A stretch of 64,000 bases of DNA from the NCBI GenBank assembly GCA_000597885.1, contig CP004371.1, forward strand, positions 6,336,501-6,400,500, written 5' to 3'. The position numbers were made by a program, and so were the translations under genes. Positions 8,093 to 20,100 of the stretch are shown piece by piece (within the stretch, counting starts at the first letter, position 1; each line of letters opens with the position of its first letter). The DNA is from Flammeovirgaceae bacterium 311. Its GTDB lineage: Bacteria; Bacteroidota; Bacteroidia; Cytophagales; Cyclobacteriaceae. Below the pieces are notes generated by a model that saw only the letters and a list, made by a program, of their open reading frames with translations, was not told the DNA's origin and ran no database searches.

Positions 8093-8755
8093 ATGATGGA
8101 AGAGTTTATACATGCGTTGAAAAATCGCTTACAGCAGCCTTTACCCGGCATCAGGGCACAGGCACTTATGTCGCCGCAGCTGGAGCAGGATGCACGGTTT
8201 AAACTACAGCCACGACCTGATGCCCGGCAGGGGAGTGTGCTGCTGCTGTTGTACCCACAGCAAAACACTATCTGGTTGCCCCTGATGCAGCGGCCCCAGT
8301 ACCAGGGCCACCACAGCGGACAGGTAAGTCTGCCGGGTGGAAAGTGGGAGCCAGGTGATACCGATCGCCTGCAAACTGCCCTGCGCGAAACTGAAGAAGA
8401 AATGGGCATACCCCGGCAGGGGGTACAGATACTGGGCACCTTATCTGAACTTTACATACCGCCAAGTAATTTTGTGGTATTGCCAGTGGTAGGCTATATG
8501 CCGTCAGCACCTGCTTTTGTGCCCGATCCGGCAGAGGTAGAGCAGGTGCTGGAAGTGCCGCTACCTGATCTGCTGGAAGAAAATTTTATCCGTTTTACCA
8601 ACACCCCGCCAGGCAGCCTGTACAAAATCAGAACACCATACTACCCTGTAGAAGAAAGAGTAGTGTGGGGAGCAACAGCTATGATTTTAAGTGAATTTGT
8701 AACCCTGGTTAATGAAATGGAAACGCGGCACCATTTACTTAAACGCCAGTCATAG
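8093..8755 (+). CDS. Nudix hydrolase, CoA pyrophosphatase (NudL/UPF0035) type
   Basis: A 220-residue Nudix protein. The Nudix box spans about residues 82-105: GGKWEPGDTDRLQTALRETE followed by EEMGI. It is preceded by HHSGQVSLPG, the extra signature of the NudL/YeaB group that cleaves coenzyme A and acyl-CoA into 3',5'-ADP and (acyl-)phosphopantetheine. Cytosolic. The start (ATGATG at 8093/8096) lies just past the ferritin terminator, so its own promoter must lie inside or upstream of that hairpin; some readthrough from ferritin is possible. Confidence 0.88.
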   Translation: MMEEFIHALKNRLQQPLPGIRAQALMSPQLEQDARFKLQPRPDARQGSVLLLLYPQQNTIWLPLMQRPQYQGHHSGQVSLPGGKWEPGDTDRLQTALRETEEEMGIPRQGVQILGTLSELYIPPSNFVVLPVVGYMPSAPAFVPDPAEVEQVLEVPLPDLLEENFIRFTNTPPGSLYKIRTPYYPVEERVVWGATAMILSEFVTLVNEMETRHHLLKRQS

Positions 8756-9074
8756 CAGCCTTTTCTTCCTGCTGTCAGGGCTTCAGAAAGGTTTTGTAAT
8801 GTAGACCTTGTTTGCCTTTCCCTCATCTTAAAGGTTTTAAAGTGTTTGTCGGGGCGGCGCTGCCGGGTAAGGCTTTCGGTAATAAGTACAGTCACTTTAA
8901 GCTGCGGTCTTCAGCCAGACCGTGTGTTATCCATTCTTAAATTTTTGGAAAATTCAGCCCTGAATAATTTTACTGCTAATGCCTTTAAGTTGGCTTAAGA
9001 TATTGATGTTTTAGGGATAGGGCAGGAATTTTTACTTATCTTTCCGGCTTTAGAACCCCCTATAACCCCTTTTT
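8756..9074 (+). other. Intergenic region before the DUF819 gene
   Basis: About 320 bases with no supported gene. A TATCTTTC sequence at 9037-9044 is one mismatch from the -7 consensus and may start the DUF819 transcript; no TTTG sits at the right distance. No RNA gene was recognised. Confidence 0.4.
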
Positions 9075-10349
9075 ATGGAGTCTGAAGCCTTGATTACTAA
9101 CGATGCAGTAGTTTTTGGCATTTTAATGGCACTGCTCGGTATTATCTTTTACACTTCTAAAAGCGAACATCCCTTCTGGCGAAAATTTTATGGAGTGGTA
9201 CCCGCCTTGCTGCTCTGTTATTTTCTGCCTTCGCTGCTCAATACCTTTGGCATTGTAGATCCGCACGAATCCAGGTTGTACTTTATGGCTTCACGTTATT
9301 TATTACCAGCCGCCCTGGTACTGCTTACCATCAGTATAGACATGCGGGGTATTATACAGCTGGGGCCAAAGGCGGTGATTATGTTTTTAGCCGGTACAGC
9401 AGGCATTGTGCTTGGTGGCCCCATTGCTATTTTCCTGGTATCGCTGGTGGCGCCGTCTGTTGTAGCCGGCGATGAGGTATGGCGCGGCTTAAGCACTATT
9501 GCTGGCAGCTGGATAGGAGGGGGTGCCAACCAGGCAGCGATGAAAGAGGTATTTGAAGTGGGCGATATTTTTAGTGTTATGGCTACCGTAGATGTGATTG
9601 TAGCCAATATTTGGATGGCCTTTCTGCTGTTTGGTGCAGGCCGTTCGGAACGTATCGATAAGATTTTCAGGGCTGATGCCTCCTCCATTGCCGATGTACG
9701 CCGCAGAATAGAGGAATACCGCCTAAGTATAGCCAAAATGCCTACACTGCCACACACCCTGATGATTCTGGGGGTGGGGTTTGGTACTGTGGGTTTCGCG
9801 CATTTTGTTGCCGATGTGCTAACGCCCTGGCTGAATAATGTTGCCCTTACGCAGGATCCAATCACGAACGAACGGCCTTATGAGTGGCTAACAGACTTTA
9901 GCCTTACCAGCCCATTTTTCTGGATAGTGATCATAGCAACAACACTTGGCCTGATCCTTTCTTTCACGCCGGCTAAAAAGCTGGAGGGCGTGGGTGCCTC
10001 CAGACTTGGTGGCGTTATGATCTACGTACTGGTAACAACCATTGGCCTGGAAATGGACATTACCAAAATTGCCGATAATCCCGGGTTATTTGTGGTGGGC
10101 CTTATCTGGATGCTGGTGCATGTGAGCATTATGCTGACCGTAGCATGGTTTATCAAAGCGCCCTTTTTCTTTACGGCTGTGGGAAGCCAGGCTAATGTGG
10201 GAGGAGCGGCATCAGCCCCGGTGGTGGCTTCGGCCTTTCACGAATCGCTGGCCCCGGTTGGCGTGCTGCTGGCGGTATTAGGGTATGCCTTAGGTACCTA
10301 TGGCGCCTGGATATGCGGGCAACTTATGCGTATCGTAGCAGGTTATTAA
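9075..10349 (+). CDS. DUF819 family membrane protein
   Basis: A 424-residue polytopic protein with about ten hydrophobic segments. It matches DUF819 (YjcL-like): an N-terminal MALLGIIFYTSKSEHPFWRK, two glycine-rich re-entrant-type motifs (SWIGGGANQAAMKEVFEVGD near residue 150 and GSQANVGGAASAPVVASAFH near residue 375), and LGYALGTYGAWICG at the end. The two related motifs suggest an inverted-repeat transporter fold; substrates are not established. It is a single gene with ferredoxin-like protein downstream on the same strand. Confidence 0.85.
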   Translation: MESEALITNDAVVFGILMALLGIIFYTSKSEHPFWRKFYGVVPALLLCYFLPSLLNTFGIVDPHESRLYFMASRYLLPAALVLLTISIDMRGIIQLGPKAVIMFLAGTAGIVLGGPIAIFLVSLVAPSVVAGDEVWRGLSTIAGSWIGGGANQAAMKEVFEVGDIFSVMATVDVIVANIWMAFLLFGAGRSERIDKIFRADASSIADVRRRIEEYRLSIAKMPTLPHTLMILGVGFGTVGFAHFVADVLTPWLNNVALTQDPITNERPYEWLTDFSLTSPFFWIVIIATTLGLILSFTPAKKLEGVGASRLGGVMIYVLVTTIGLEMDITKIADNPGLFVVGLIWMLVHVSIMLTVAWFIKAPFFFTAVGSQANVGGAASAPVVASAFHESLAPVGVLLAVLGYALGTYGAWICGQLMRIVAGY

Positions 10350-10393
10350 AGGGAGCGGAAGCTTATTTGTGTTTTTGTGTGTTACAGAGAGAT

Positions 10394-10663
10394 ATGGGAA
10401 AGAAAGATTTTAGCCACATACAGGATTTTGTGTTTGTTTGTACCGGTAAAGATTGTAAGCCGGAGAGCAAATTACTTCAGAAGTCTTTTAAGGAGGCGCT
10501 GGATAAAAATAAGCTTAAGAAGGTTAGCAAAGTATTTAAAATCAAATGCACCGGCCGCTGTAAAGAAGCGCCTGTTGTAATCGTAAAAAATGAATGGTTA
10601 GGTCATGTACGGCCTGCAGACGCCGACAGGCTGGTGAAAAAGCATTTTCTTGAAAAGGAGTAG
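10394..10663 (+). CDS. Thioredoxin-like [2Fe-2S] ferredoxin
   Basis: An 89-residue protein. Four cysteines lie in VCTGKDCKP and KCTGRCKEAP, the C-x4-C plus C-x3-C spacing of thioredoxin-fold 2Fe-2S ferredoxins (the NuoE C-terminal/shethna type). The open frame reaches back to 10313 inside the DUF819 gene, but the ATG at 10394 fits the family. Electron partner unknown; the short gap to DUF819 (44 bases) allows co-transcription, and the pair ends at a bidirectional terminator. Confidence 0.85.
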   Translation: MGKKDFSHIQDFVFVCTGKDCKPESKLLQKSFKEALDKNKLKKVSKVFKIKCTGRCKEAPVVIVKNEWLGHVRPADADRLVKKHFLEKE

Positions 10664-10723
10664 GGGTTAATTTTGCCGAACAAACAGATCTTTGCCTGAT
10701 TGATGTAAGCTCATTATGGACAT

Positions 10724-10760
10724 AAAAAAAGCCAGCGGTAATCCGCTGGCTTTTCTTTTT
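10724..10760. terminator. Bidirectional terminator between ferredoxin and aconitase
   Basis: Stem GCCAGCGG/CCGCTGGC (10731-10738 and 10743-10750) with a TAAT loop. It is flanked by A7 on the left and TTTTCTTTTT on the right, so it can end transcripts from both sides. Confidence 0.9.
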
Positions 10761-10782
10761 ATATATGGAAGTGCAGCTGTTT

Positions 10783-13053
10783 TTAAGCGGCACCTTCACT
10801 TTGCTTAATCAGGTTAAGGGCAGAACCGGCCCAGAACCAGCCAATCTGGCCCTGGTTATAGGTATGGTTTACCTTAAACTCATCCATCGAACCATCAGCA
10901 TGGGTAAGCTTCACCGTAAGCTGAGTCTCCGGTCTGAAATTGTCAATGCCAATAATATCGATGATATCATCTTCCTGTATCTTATTATAATCAGAAGGAT
11001 CGGCAAAGGTAATAGCCAGCATTCCCTGCTTCTTCAGGTTGGTCTCGTGTATACGGGCAAAGGATTTTACCAGAATGGCGCGCACACCCAGGTGACGGGG
11101 CTCCATGGCAGCATGCTCGCGGCTGGACCCTTCACCATAGTTATCATCACCAACCACTACAGTTCCTATGCCTTCGCGCTTGTAAGCACGGGCAGTGGCA
11201 GGCACTTCGCCATACTCGCCGGTAAGCACATTTTTCACCTTATTGGTGGCTTCGTTATAGAAGTTTAAGGCACCAATCAGCATGTTGTTGGAAATATTAT
11301 CCAGGTGGCCACGGTATTTTAACCATGGGCCGGCCATAGAAATGTGGTCTGTAGTACACTTACCCTTTGCTTTGATCAGGAGGCGCAGGCCACGGAAATC
11401 ATCAGGTTTGTTTGGCTTAAACGGATCAAGCAGCTGCAGACGGTCAGAAGCAGGATCAACCGCTACCTGTACCTGGCTGCCATCTTCAGCAGGAGCAAGG
11501 TAACCTGCATCTTCTACCGCAAATCCTTTTGGAGGCAGCTCAATACCCATTGGCTCATCCAGCATTACCTCTTCGCCATCAATGTTGCGGAGGCTGTCTT
11601 TAAGAGGGTTAAAGGTAAGGTCGCCGGCAATTGTCATCGCTGTAACAATTTCCGGAGAAGCTACAAACGCATGTGTATTTGGGTTGCCATCGTTACGCTT
11701 GGCGAAGTTCCTGTTAAAGGAAGTAATGATGGAGTTTTTACGGCTTGGGTCTTTCATGTGGCGCGCCCACTGGCCAATACAGGGACCGCAGGCATTTGCC
11801 AATACCACCCCGCCAATTTCGGTGAAAGCTTCCAGCAGACCATCGCGTTCTGTGGTATAGCGTACCAGTTCAGAGCCAGGGGTTACGGTAAATTCAGATT
11901 GTACCTTCAGCTTTTTATCAATAGCCTGCTGGGCTATTGAAGCAGCGCGGGTAATATCTTCGTAACTAGAGTTGGTGCAGGAACCGATCAGGCCTACCTC
12001 AAGATCTTCCGGCCAGCCGTGCTCTTTAACGGCAGCGGCAAATTCAGAAATTGGCCAGGCAGCATCTGGTGTGAACGGTCCGTTTATATGCGGCTCCAGC
12101 TCACTTAGGTTTATTTCGATTACCTGGTCGTAGAATTTCTCCGGATCGGCATAAACCTCATCGTCGGCACGCAGGTGCTCACGAACGCTTTCGGCTGCAG
12201 CGGCAACATCGGCACGTTCGGTCATTTCCAGATAAGCACGCATGGTATTGCCATAGGCGAAGAGGGAAGTGGTGGCACCGATCTCTGCACCCATGTTGCA
12301 GATGGTTGATTTACCGGTACAGCTGATGGCATCGGCGCCATCGCCGAAATATTCTACAATATAACCGGTACCACCTTTTACGGTAAGAATACCAGCTACT
12401 TTCAGAATTACGTCTTTGGCGGCAGTCCAGCCGCTAAGTTTACCGGTTAGTTTTACACCGATCAGTTTAGGGAACTTAAGCTCCCAGGCCATGCCGGCCA
12501 TTACGTCAACGGCATCGGCACCACCCACACCAATGGCAATCATGCCAAGGCCGCCGGCGTTAGGCGTATGGGAGTCGGTACCAATCATCATACCGCCCGG
12601 GAAGGCGTAGTTTTCCAGCACCACCTGGTGGATAATACCGGCACCAGGTTTCCAGAAGCCTATTCCGTATTTATTAGAAACGGAGGCCAGGAAATCGTAT
12701 ACTTCTTTATTATTAGTATTTGCTTTCTGCAAATCCTGTGCGGCACCAATTTCTGCCTGGATCAGGTGATCACAGTGAACAGTAGAGGGAACTGCAACAG
12801 TTTTTTTACCGGCCTGCATAAATTGCAGCAGTGCCATCTGGGCAGTTGCATCCTGCATGGCTACACGGTCGGGGGCAAATTCTACATAAGATTTGCCGCG
12901 GCCGAATGCTTCTGTTGGGTCTCCCTGGTAGAGGTGCGAATAAAGAATTTTTTCTGCGAGTGTAAGCGGCCTGCCAACAATTTTACGGGCTTTGGAAATC
13001 CTATCGCCCATTTGGCCGTACACCGCTTTGATCATGTCTATGTCAAAAGCCAT
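10783..13053 (-). CDS. acnA: Aconitate hydratase
   Basis: A 756-residue aconitase of the compact (mitochondrial-like) type common in Bacteroidota. It interconverts citrate and isocitrate in the TCA cycle. The 4Fe-4S ligands are visible as one Cys in [14 protein letters not shown] and two in [12 protein letters not shown]. The C-terminal swivel domain carries [15 protein letters not shown]. Full length, starting at [17 protein letters not shown]. It is a single transcription unit; a TAACTTTG -7 box lies about 58 bases upstream on its strand. Confidence 0.96.
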   Translation of the reverse strand: MAFDIDMIKAVYGQMGDRISKARKIVGRPLTLAEKILYSHLYQGDPTEAFGRGKSYVEFAPDRVAMQDATAQMALLQFMQAGKKTVAVPSTVHCDHLIQAEIGAAQDLQKANTNNKEVYDFLASVSNKYGIGFWKPGAGIIHQVVLENYAFPGGMMIGTDSHTPNAGGLGMIAIGVGGADAVDVMAGMAWELKFPKLIGVKLTGKLSGWTAAKDVILKVAGILTVKGGTGYIVEYFGDGADAISCTGKSTICNMGAEIGATTSLFAYGNTMRAYLEMTERADVAAAAESVREHLRADDEVYADPEKFYDQVIEINLSELEPHINGPFTPDAAWPISEFAAAVKEHGWPEDLEVGLIGSCTNSSYEDITRAASIAQQAIDKKLKVQSEFTVTPGSELVRYTTERDGLLEAFTEIGGVVLANACGPCIGQWARHMKDPSRKNSIITSFNRNFAKRNDGNPNTHAFVASPEIVTAMTIAGDLTFNPLKDSLRNIDGEEVMLDEPMGIELPPKGFAVEDAGYLAPAEDGSQVQVAVDPASDRLQLLDPFKPNKPDDFRGLRLLIKAKGKCTTDHISMAGPWLKYRGHLDNISNNMLIGALNFYNEATNKVKNVLTGEYGEVPATARAYKREGIGTVVVGDDNYGEGSSREHAAMEPRHLGVRAILVKSFARIHETNLKKQGMLAITFADPSDYNKIQEDDIIDIIGIDNFRPETQLTVKLTHADGSMDEFKVNHTYNQGQIGWFWAGSALNLIKQSEGAA

Positions 13054-13627
13054 TGTAGTACGAAAAGTTTAGTTCTATACCTTATATACAACTAACAGTT
13101 GCATTGGCGGCAAAGTTAAAAATTTTGTTAAATATAAAAACGGGCAGCGAAAACAACCCCCTTTTCTTAGAAAGATGCTTAATCATTTTTTAATTCCATT
13201 TCTTACATCTATCATAAAAAATACAATGTAAAAATGGTATTGTTCTAAAATATAACCTGCTAGTGATGCTTTTTGCCCACATTGGATTGTATCAGTCCTT
13301 AAAAAGAATCTGTAGCAGAGGAGTAGTCTATTTTAAATATTAAGCTATTGTGTAACAATTATTTACACAGCACTTCTTAAACTCAAATATTAAATCAGGA
13401 GATTTATTTATCATTTTTCTGCTATTTTTTTTACCTCATTAATCTCCCTTCTGCATTTATGAAAGCCTGGGGCAAGATTTCAGATGTAGTAATTTCAGTA
13501 TTATTGAATTTTTTAGAAGGCATTTAACAAACATCTTTACTATCTGAAAGGGTGTAATAGCCTAGATCACAACTGCATAATGATGATTACAAGCAGGTTT
13601 ATGGCAAGTGGGCCAAAAATTACAACT
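13054..13627. other. Long regulatory gap before the surface-protein locus
   Basis: About 570 bases. From left to right it holds a -7 box for aconitase (CAAAGTTA at 13111-13118, read on the minus strand as TAACTTTG), long AT-rich tracts, a 21-base palindrome at 13349-13369, and a 22-codon microORF at 13459-13527 (MKAWGKISDVVISVLLNFLE then GI). The microORF is hydrophobic and unassigned. No RNA gene pattern was recognised. Confidence 0.5.
13349..13369. promoter_or_regulatory. Palindrome TGTGTAA-N7-TTACACA
   Basis: A perfect 7-base inverted repeat with a 7-base spacer, placed 280 bases upstream of the SprB-repeat gene. Size and symmetry fit a dimeric regulator such as a CRP/FNR-family protein. 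Inference only. Confidence 0.4.
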
Positions 13628-14146
13628 ATGAAATACTTGATGCTTATGTTAATGCTGTTATTCGCAGTGACAGGCGTAGTAGCGCAAAATACAAGGGGTT
13701 TACAACTTACTGCCAATGTTAGTGAGTCGGGTTGTGCAGGTACCTTGCATACTGTGGCTGTAGAAGCCACAGGAGGGAAGGCACCATACACCTACTCCTG
13801 GAATGATGGCCGCACCGGTAGTTTCCGCAATGATCTCAAAGGCGGAACATATACCTGCACCGTTAGCGACTCTGAGGGGAAAGTTGTAAAAAAATCAGTT
13901 AACCTGCTGGCTTTGCCCCAGGAACTTACGGCCACCTTACGTCAGGAAAAAGCAGGCGACAATGCCAGGGTACAAATAGATGCCAGGGGAGGCACAGCAC
14001 CTTACCAGTACTATTGGATAGGAAAAGGCATTAATATGGAGCCAAGCCAGCAGTCAAGCAGGTTACTTGCTCCTGAACATTACCAGGTAATTGTGCAGGA
14101 CTCTAAAGGATGTACTACATCGGTTGACATAAAGATTACGAAGTAA
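13628..14146 (+). CDS. Secreted SprB-repeat protein
   Basis: A 172-residue exported protein with a signal peptide ending in VTGVVAQ. The mature part is two SprB-type repeats (~residues 22-95 and 96-172). The first has VEATGGKAPYTYSWNDG and the second DARGGTAPYQYYWIG, each ending in a turn-strand motif (YTCTVSDSEG; YQVIVQDSKGC). It lacks a C-terminal sorting domain. The ATG at 13628 places the signal peptide at the N-terminus; an in-frame ATG at 13580 would add 16 polar residues. It is 11 bases upstream of the giant surface-protein gene, so the two are surely co-transcribed and it may be an accessory subunit of that protein. Confidence 0.85.
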   Translation: MKYLMLMLMLLFAVTGVVAQNTRGLQLTANVSESGCAGTLHTVAVEATGGKAPYTYSWNDGRTGSFRNDLKGGTYTCTVSDSEGKVVKKSVNLLALPQELTATLRQEKAGDNARVQIDARGGTAPYQYYWIGKGINMEPSQQSSRLLAPEHYQVIVQDSKGCTTSVDIKITK

Positions 14147-14157
14147 CAGCAGACCAC

Positions 14158-17100
14158 ATGAAAAAAATATACAATAAAATCTTATTGTCCCTGACAGGCC
14201 TGCTTTTTTTAAGCTTGATGGCACAAGCACAGCCAACTTTTGAAGTTACTGATTACAAAGATGCTTGTTCAGGTCAGGATAATGGTGAAATGAAGGTAAC
14301 CATCACAGGGGGTACAGCACCCTTTGTAATTTACCTTATAGGCCCAACTAACCATTTTATAAATGCAGATCAGGGGGCTACTTATAAGTTACCAAACTTA
14401 AAGAGTGGTGGTCCCTACTTCCTTTTTGTGCAGGATGCTATCACAACTGCATCCTACGATAGAAATCCATTTAATATTCTGTCATTTCCAAGTCCTGCAA
14501 TCAATACCCTGACTGTAACAGATAATTCATGTACAGGAGCTACTCCAAGTGGTAGTGTAAACCTGTCTGCCAGTGGTGGTTCGGGTAATTACAGCTATCG
14601 GCTGGTGAAATTTGGTGCTGGAGCGGAAGCAAATGATACCACTGTGCACAGTAGCCTGCCGGTAAATGGTCTTTCTGATGGGTATTATGAGATTTCTGTG
14701 CTGGATAATCAGACCGTATGTTTCGATTCAAGACTGTTTGAGATCAAGAATACTTTGGCACTTACCGCAGCACCACCTGCATCTCTGTGCCAGATAGAAA
14801 CTTCTTACAATCTGGCAAATTCAGTAGAATCGAATGTTACAGGTGGTACTTTTACCTTTACCAGCTCCAATGCTGCCACTGCCGCTGCAATCAGTGGTAA
14901 TATTTTCAATCCTTCTGCTGCAGGCTCTGGTACTCACACAATCAATGTGAGCTACGATGTAAATGGTTGTAATGCTACAGCTGTTCTTTCGGTAGTAGTT
15001 TTAGAAAAACCTGATGCCCCCATTACTTCCAGCCCGGCGGCTATCTGTGCAGGTGGAGATGTGAGTGCTATTACGATAACCGCTTCAGACCCGGCTTATA
15101 CTATTAAGATCTTCAGAGATGCCGCTCTTACAAGTGAAGTATCCGGATCTGCCGCTTCTTTCGATCCTGATACAGATACACCATACTATAATAATAGTGA
15201 GGCTGGTACTTATACTTATTATATAGTACAAAGTAATCAAGGCTGTCAGAGTGAACCAGCAGTAGTGAATGTGGTGGTGAATACACTTGCCAATGCCACT
15301 TTTGCCAATAATGAGCAGGCCGTGTGTTATAACCAGGAGGATGCCAATGTGGTAGTAAATTTCACTGCCGGTACAGCTCCCTACAGCCTGACCTATAATG
15401 CCGGTGGTGCCGATGTTGTGGTAAATGATATCAATGCTGCTACCTATACTATTCCCTTAGGAAGGCTTACTGCTGATACGAAAGTAACACTGAAGTCTGT
15501 ATCAGACGCTAACACCTGTATCCAGGCACTGTCATCAGAAGTTACCGTAACAGTAACTGCTCTGCCAGTGGTTACTCTTGCGCTAAGCAAAAATGAGTTT
15601 TGCAGAGATAATACAGTAATCAGGCTGGAGGATTATGCAACGGTTTCTCCTGAGGGTGGCGTATTTCTGGTGAATGGGGTAGAGCAGGCAAGTATCTTGC
15701 TGAATGAGCCATCTTTATACAATATTTCATATCAATATACAGATCCTGAAACAGGTTGTGCCAATACATCAGCCGTTTCAACGCTGGAAGTGCTGCCTTT
15801 GCCAAACATTACCTTCACCATGGCAAAGACACTTTTCTGTTTGAATGATGCAGCCGTGAGTCTTTCAGGTACTCCATCTGGTAACAGAGGCATATTTACC
15901 GGTACTGGCATAGCTAACAACGGAAACAACTATACATTTAACCCTGCCACTGCGGGAGTAGGTACACACACCATTACCTACACTTATACCAACAATAAGG
16001 ATTGCTCGGCCAGTATTAGTGTGGAGGTTGAGGTAACGCCTATGCTGGATGCAACTGTAACAATTGAAGGCCCAGCCACTCTCTGTGCCGGTCAGCCTGC
16101 TACTTACTCTGTTGCCAGCGTTACGAACGGCGGTACCAACCCTACTTATTCATGGTTGGTGAACGGAGTTCAGGTTTCAACAGCAGCAACTTTCACTACC
16201 AGCAGTCTCGCAGATGGCGATGATGTACAGCTGCTACTAACCCAGGGAGACCTGCTGTGTGGAAGTAAGAACACGGCAGCTTCAAATACCTTTGAAAATA
16301 TCGTTGTAAACCCTCTGCCTGCCGCAGTCTGGATCACCACTGATCAGCCTATCTGCTTTGGCAGCAGCCTGGCACTGGAACTGGATTTTACCAGTGGAAC
16401 AGCGCCATTCAGCGTGGTATACAGCGATGGAAGCCAGACGCAAACTGTTAATCTTGCTACAGGCGAGAACACCATTACTGTTAGTCCGGAAGAAACAACC
16501 ACTTATACCCTCATCAGCATCACAGATGCTAATGGCTGTATGCAGACACTGAATAGTTCTGTAGCCATCAGTGTAAATCCTACAGAACAATTAACTGTAA
16601 GTGTTTCTCCGCTAGTTTCTGAAGTTTGCCCGGGTGAGTCTGTTAACTATACGGCTCATGTAACCAATGAGGGTGCTGAACCAAATTACCAGTGGTTCAG
16701 GAATGGAGATCCTGTAGGTGAAAATCTGCCGGCTTTTACATTGACTGATCCACAGGCAAATGATGAGGTATGGGTGGAGGTAGTGCAGGACCCTGCTGTA
16801 ACATGCCCCGGCAGCCCAACTGCAGTACCTTCGGCCAAAGCTACCGTAACTCTTAAGGAAGTAAATGCTGCCTTCAGCGGACCAGCTGATGTGTGTGTAC
16901 TTGGCACCGCAGACTTCAATGCTGAAGTGAGTGGCGGTACATTTAGTATAGTTGAAGCAGAGGGTGCGACTATTGATCCGGTTACAGGTGTGTTCTCTGC
17001 CACCATACCAAATAGGTATACTATATTATATAGTATCACAGAGAATGGATGTGCGGACGAAGAAACAAGAGAAATCACCGTTACACCAGCAGTAGAACCA

Positions 17101-20100
17101 AGTGTTTTACTGACTGCTTCTGTTGATGAGGCCTGCGCTGACGGTTCGGTAGTATTTACCGCTAATCCGGAGAACGCCGGTGCAAATCCTGTTTTTGAAT
17201 GGATTGTAAACGGCAATGTCATCAGCGACCATAACCTTAGCACTTATACGGCAGAAAACATTAGTGGCACTCTTCTGAGTGTAGAAGTGCGTGTAAGCAA
17301 AAATCCTGAAACCGATTTGTGTATAAGCAGTGAAGTAGGTTTCGACAGAGACACGGTTTATATTATGCAGCGGCCTGCCATAACCCTGGCAGCTACCGGT
17401 GATAATACCATCTGCCCTGCTGAAGAAGGCCAGGCAGGACTTTTATTCAGCTTTAGCGGTACTGCTCCTTATACTTTAGTATACAGCGACGGCACTAATG
17501 ATTACACAGTAGAGGGCATTACCACGGATAGTTATGCTGTTTCGGTAGCACCAACGGAAACTACAGTTTACAATGTAATCAGCCTGCAGGATGTAAACTG
17601 TACAGCGGCAGCATTGCCAGCGTCAGTAGAGGTTGCTGTAGTACCTGCACCAGCTGCAAATCCACTTTTATCGGCCAGCCAGGATGCCTGTGACAGCTTT
17701 AGTCTGAGTTGGGGAGCAATTGAAAATGCTACTAGCTATAGAGTAGAGGTTGCTACAGATGCTTCCTTTAGTACATTACATACCAGCATCAGCCTCACAG
17801 AGACCAGCCAGCAGATTGGTGAACTGGTAAGAGATACTCCATATTATTATAGAGTTATTGCCCTCAACAGCTGCGGTATAACCACTGTGTCTGAAGTTGG
17901 CAGTATAACACTTGGATCAGAAGAGTTTAATTGTGAAGATCCGACAGATCCGACTGATCCTACAGATCCTACCGATCCAACTGATCCTACCGATCCAACT
18001 GATCCTACCGATCCAACTGATCCTACAGATCCGACTGATCCAACAGATCCAACCGATCCAACCGATCCTACTGATCCAACTGATCCGACAGATCCTACCG
18101 ATCCTACCGATCCAACCGATCCAACAGATCCGACAGATCCAACAGATCCTACAGATCCAACTGATCCTACAGATCCGACTGATCCTACAGATCCGACCGA
18201 TCCTACAGATCCTACAGATCCTACAGATCCAACAGATCCAACAGATCCAACAGATCCGACTGATCCTACCGATCCTACCGATCCTACCGATCCAACAGAT
18301 CCAACAGATCCTACAGATCCAACAGATCCAACAGATCCTACAGATCCAACAGATCCAACAGATCCTACAGATCCAACTGATCCTACAGATCCTACCGATC
18401 CTACAGATCCTACCGATCCAACAGATCCAACAGATCCGACTGATCCGACTGATCCTACAGATCCGGGGAATTTTAGATGCGGTGTATTTGGTGCAGAGCT
18501 TACAAGTTTTGTTAGGCCAAGCTGTGGCGAGCGCAATGGTGCCCTGCATTATAAGATTACCGGAGAAGCGCCATCTATCTTTATCACTTATGCTATTGCC
18601 GGTGAAACGACAGATGTAATTCTGGATGAATCAGGTAAGAACCTGGATATTGAAAGAATTCCGGCTGGTACAGTAAGCATTTACATGCGCGACAGAAATG
18701 GTAATGAGTGTAGTTTAACCATTGTCATGGAATCTGAGCCCAAACTGGAAATTGATTTTCAGAAAACTGCAGATGGAGATATCCTCTGCTATGGCGACTT
18801 AAGCGGTAAAGCAAGGTTGATGGTAACTGGCGGCAATGCGCCATACCAGTACCTGCTGGAAGGCACAACTGAATGGCAAACCATGATTGGTAATGTAACA
18901 GATTTCAGAAACCTGGCTGCCGGTACGGTTAATATTATGGTGAGAGACAGTGAGGATGATACTTGTCCGGCTGTTGCTTCTCTTGAAATACTTAACATCA
19001 GCCAGCCTATAGAGATAGAAACCAGCATCAGCCAACAGGCTAACTGTAACGATAACGTTGGTGCATTTACACTGAACGCCATTACAGGCGGCCTGCAGGC
19101 CCAAGGCTTTAGAGTGAAGCTGGCAGAAGAAGATAACTGGCAGGATTTCGAACCTGGTATGTTGTTCTCCGGTCTGGCACGTGGTCGTCATACCCTCGTT
19201 ATTGCCAATGGTAACTGCCAGGTGAGCAAAGGGGTGGTAGTGCCATCTCCGGGTCTGATTGCCCTGGACGAAAGCAGTGCTGTACGTCCTTTCAGCTGCG
19301 ATTTTGCAGAGCTGCGCAATGGTATCTTCCTGAAAATGGATGCTGCCATCACACAGGTGGAAGGTCCGTACCTGGCTACCTTCTTTAAGCTCGATGATGA
19401 AGGTAATCCGCTTCAGGTGGGTGAACCCGAACGCTTCACAGAAGAAATGACCAAATTCTACCTGGAACGTGGCCGTTACCAGGTGGTAATCAGCGCCAGC
19501 AGCGGACAGGGTTGTCCGGAAAACAGAATCTTCAACATTGAGGGCTCTGAAGTGCCGGTACCAATTACCTTCCAGGCAGAACCAATCCACAGCTATTGCG
19601 ATGGTTCTATCGGCGGCTTGCGCATCAGTAACCTGCAGGGATATCCGAATACAGAGTATCAAATCTTTGTAGAAAACCTTGAAGGCGAGCAAATTGCAAT
19701 AGAAGGTGCTGTGATCAGCCGTACCGACTACGAAATGATATACAAGATCCAGGGATACTGGGATATATCAGGCCTTAGCAAAGGTGGCTACCGGGTATGG
19801 ATTGAGCAGAATCAGAACATCTGCTCCAGAAACGAGCAGTCCCGTAAGTCTGATGTGATCAGGGTGGAAGATCCATCTCCGAAGCTGGCTGCAACCATCA
19901 AAGGTACCACAGTATCATTCCCGGAAAGAGCTACCGGCACACTTACCTTCCAGGTAACAACCGGCAGTGGAACTGCTCCTTATACCTCAAGCCTGGTATG
20001 GATGGACCGGATAGAAGGTCAGGAAAACTGGATGTTTGAATCTTACGATGATGTTGTGCCTTCTTCAAATGGTCTATACATCTCAACCTACGAAAATCTG

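Noticed and set aside
17847-18619. Long open frames opposite and out of frame to the DPT repeat (Gly-Ser-Val and Ile-rich products)
   Set aside because: They are by-products of the 9-bp repeat, which cannot hold stop codons in several frames; the flanks have no coding character.
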